This document shows positions 63,385 through 64,000 of a stretch of 64,000 nt of DNA, one piece after another (the first letter of the stretch is position 1; the number at the start of each line of letters is the position of its first letter). A program made the translations under genes and the position numbers. The notes beneath the pieces are model-generated. The model searched no databases and was not told the origin of the DNA. It worked only from the letters and a program-made list of their open reading frames with translations. The stretch is from Pinus tabuliformis (Eukaryota; Streptophyta; Pinopsida; Pinales; Pinaceae), in NCBI GenBank assembly GCA_031772625.1, contig CM062813.1, positions 694,162,420 to 694,226,419 on the forward strand, given 5' to 3'.

Positions 63385-64000
63385 CTACTTGGGTGACCTC
63401 CTCTGTCTGCACTGAGAAGATGGTTGTCCCACATTCTCCCGTGTATCCAACATCAACCTGTCAGCTTCCCTTAAGTGTTTCCGCCCATCTCTGGAAATCT
63501 CAGCATGAGTGGATGTTTCCACTCCCGGATCCTCTACATGTGGTTGATCTGCATCAATCTGAGGCTCCTCCTCCTTAGGAACTGAAAGTTCCTCCTCTGC
63601 ATGCAACTTGAGCTCCCTCTCAAGTGATAATCACATGGCTTTTTGCTCGTTGAACTTCAAATCCCTGCGTACCACTGTCCTCTGAGTGCTAGGTAGGTAC
63701 ACCTGATATTTGTGGGGTGTATCCGTTTACCCCACAAGTATTCCCAACTCAGATGTTGGGTCTATCTTCTTCCTTGCATCTTTGGTCACATGACAATAAA
63801 CTGATGATCCAAAGATTCAGAAGTGACTTACATCAGGTCGCTTCCTGGAAAAGGCCTCCATAGTTGTCTTCATCCCCAGTATACGGTGTAGGTTTTTGTT
63901 CTGCAAGTATACTGCCGTATTGCATGCCTCAGCCCACAAATGCAGTGGTAGGCTTTGGTCATGCAACGTCGCTCGAGCTGCTCCCACAATCGATCTATTC
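63385..64000 (-). pseudogene. Element N integrase end and linker to reverse transcriptase
   Basis: From the window end leftward, minus strand: LPLHLWAEACNTAVYLQNKN and RDLKFNEQKAM belong to the end of copia integrase; an acidic linker (EEELSVPKEEEPQIDADQP) follows. Broken and cut by the window end. Confidence 0.8.

Larger units (their letters stand above)
60788..64000 (-). mobile_element. Element N: 3' part of a minus-strand Ty1/copia element, cut by window end
   Basis: Minus orientation: end of integrase, reverse transcriptase, RNase H, polypurine tract (minus CTTATTGAGAGGGAG, 61801-61815), LTR 61800-60788. The RT sequence is of a different copia lineage from element E. The LTR is followed, in the same direction, by a primer site and an E-family leader (M), so one LTR stands between two internal regions. 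Broken, several breaks. Confidence 0.85.

Overview
The window looks like intergenic DNA from a large plant genome. It is built almost wholly of nested LTR retrotransposons. No intact host gene was found; the only host-derived sequences are gene fragments carried inside one element. The families (Athila-type and Tat-type Ty3/gypsy, Tnt1/Tork-like Ty1/copia, tRNA-Asp, tRNA-Glu and initiator-Met primer sites) are those of land plants. A conifer or other large-genome seed plant is plausible, but the sequence alone does not prove it.

Layout. (1) 1-12522: element A, a minus-strand Tat-like gypsy element. It has one open gag-pol frame (1287-7286) and an unusually long LTR (7321-12522, 5.2 kb) that itself holds a 1090-codon ORF; its other LTR is cut by the window start. 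(2) 12523-21201: element C, plus strand, Athila-like ends but no gag-pol. It carries pieces of host genes, including a pectin methylesterase inhibitor-type domain. A sits inside C's left LTR. (3) 21202-30336: element D, minus strand, an old broken gypsy element with a tRNA-Glu-like primer site. C sits inside D's 3' LTR. On its right, D's LTR is tangled with a Tat-like LTR fragment (K) and a second overlapping LTR copy. (4) 30337-31485: non-coding DNA with a 41-bp minisatellite. (5) 31486-48858: element E, a Tnt1-like copia element with target duplication ACACA. Its integrase region is split by element F (33688-46027), a structurally complete Athila element with target duplication ACAGG. (6) 48864-49579: non-coding. 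(7) 49580-60600: element L, the start of a second E-family copia element. Its LTR is split by element G (49855-60143, same family as D, target duplication TGGAT), and G in turn contains a 5' portion of another gypsy element, P. (8) 60600-64000: an inverted E-family leader (M), joined through one LTR to the 3' part of a different minus-strand copia element (N) that runs off the window.

Relative ages by hand comparison of LTR pairs: A about 1% (only 225 bp comparable), C about 1.7%, F about 2%, E and G clearly older (about 7% or more). This order agrees with the nesting. With substitution rates of 1e-9 to 1e-8 per site per year, F would be roughly 1 to 10 million years old.

The most interesting points are the ORF inside a 5.2-kb LTR; six copies of a GCGATATCGC-centred palindrome in the same LTR; an archaeal-type RNase H placed before the reverse transcriptase; accessory proteins of similar layout in three gypsy families at different genomic positions; antisense exon-like host fragments in C; and a copia inverted repeat able to fold into a long hairpin.
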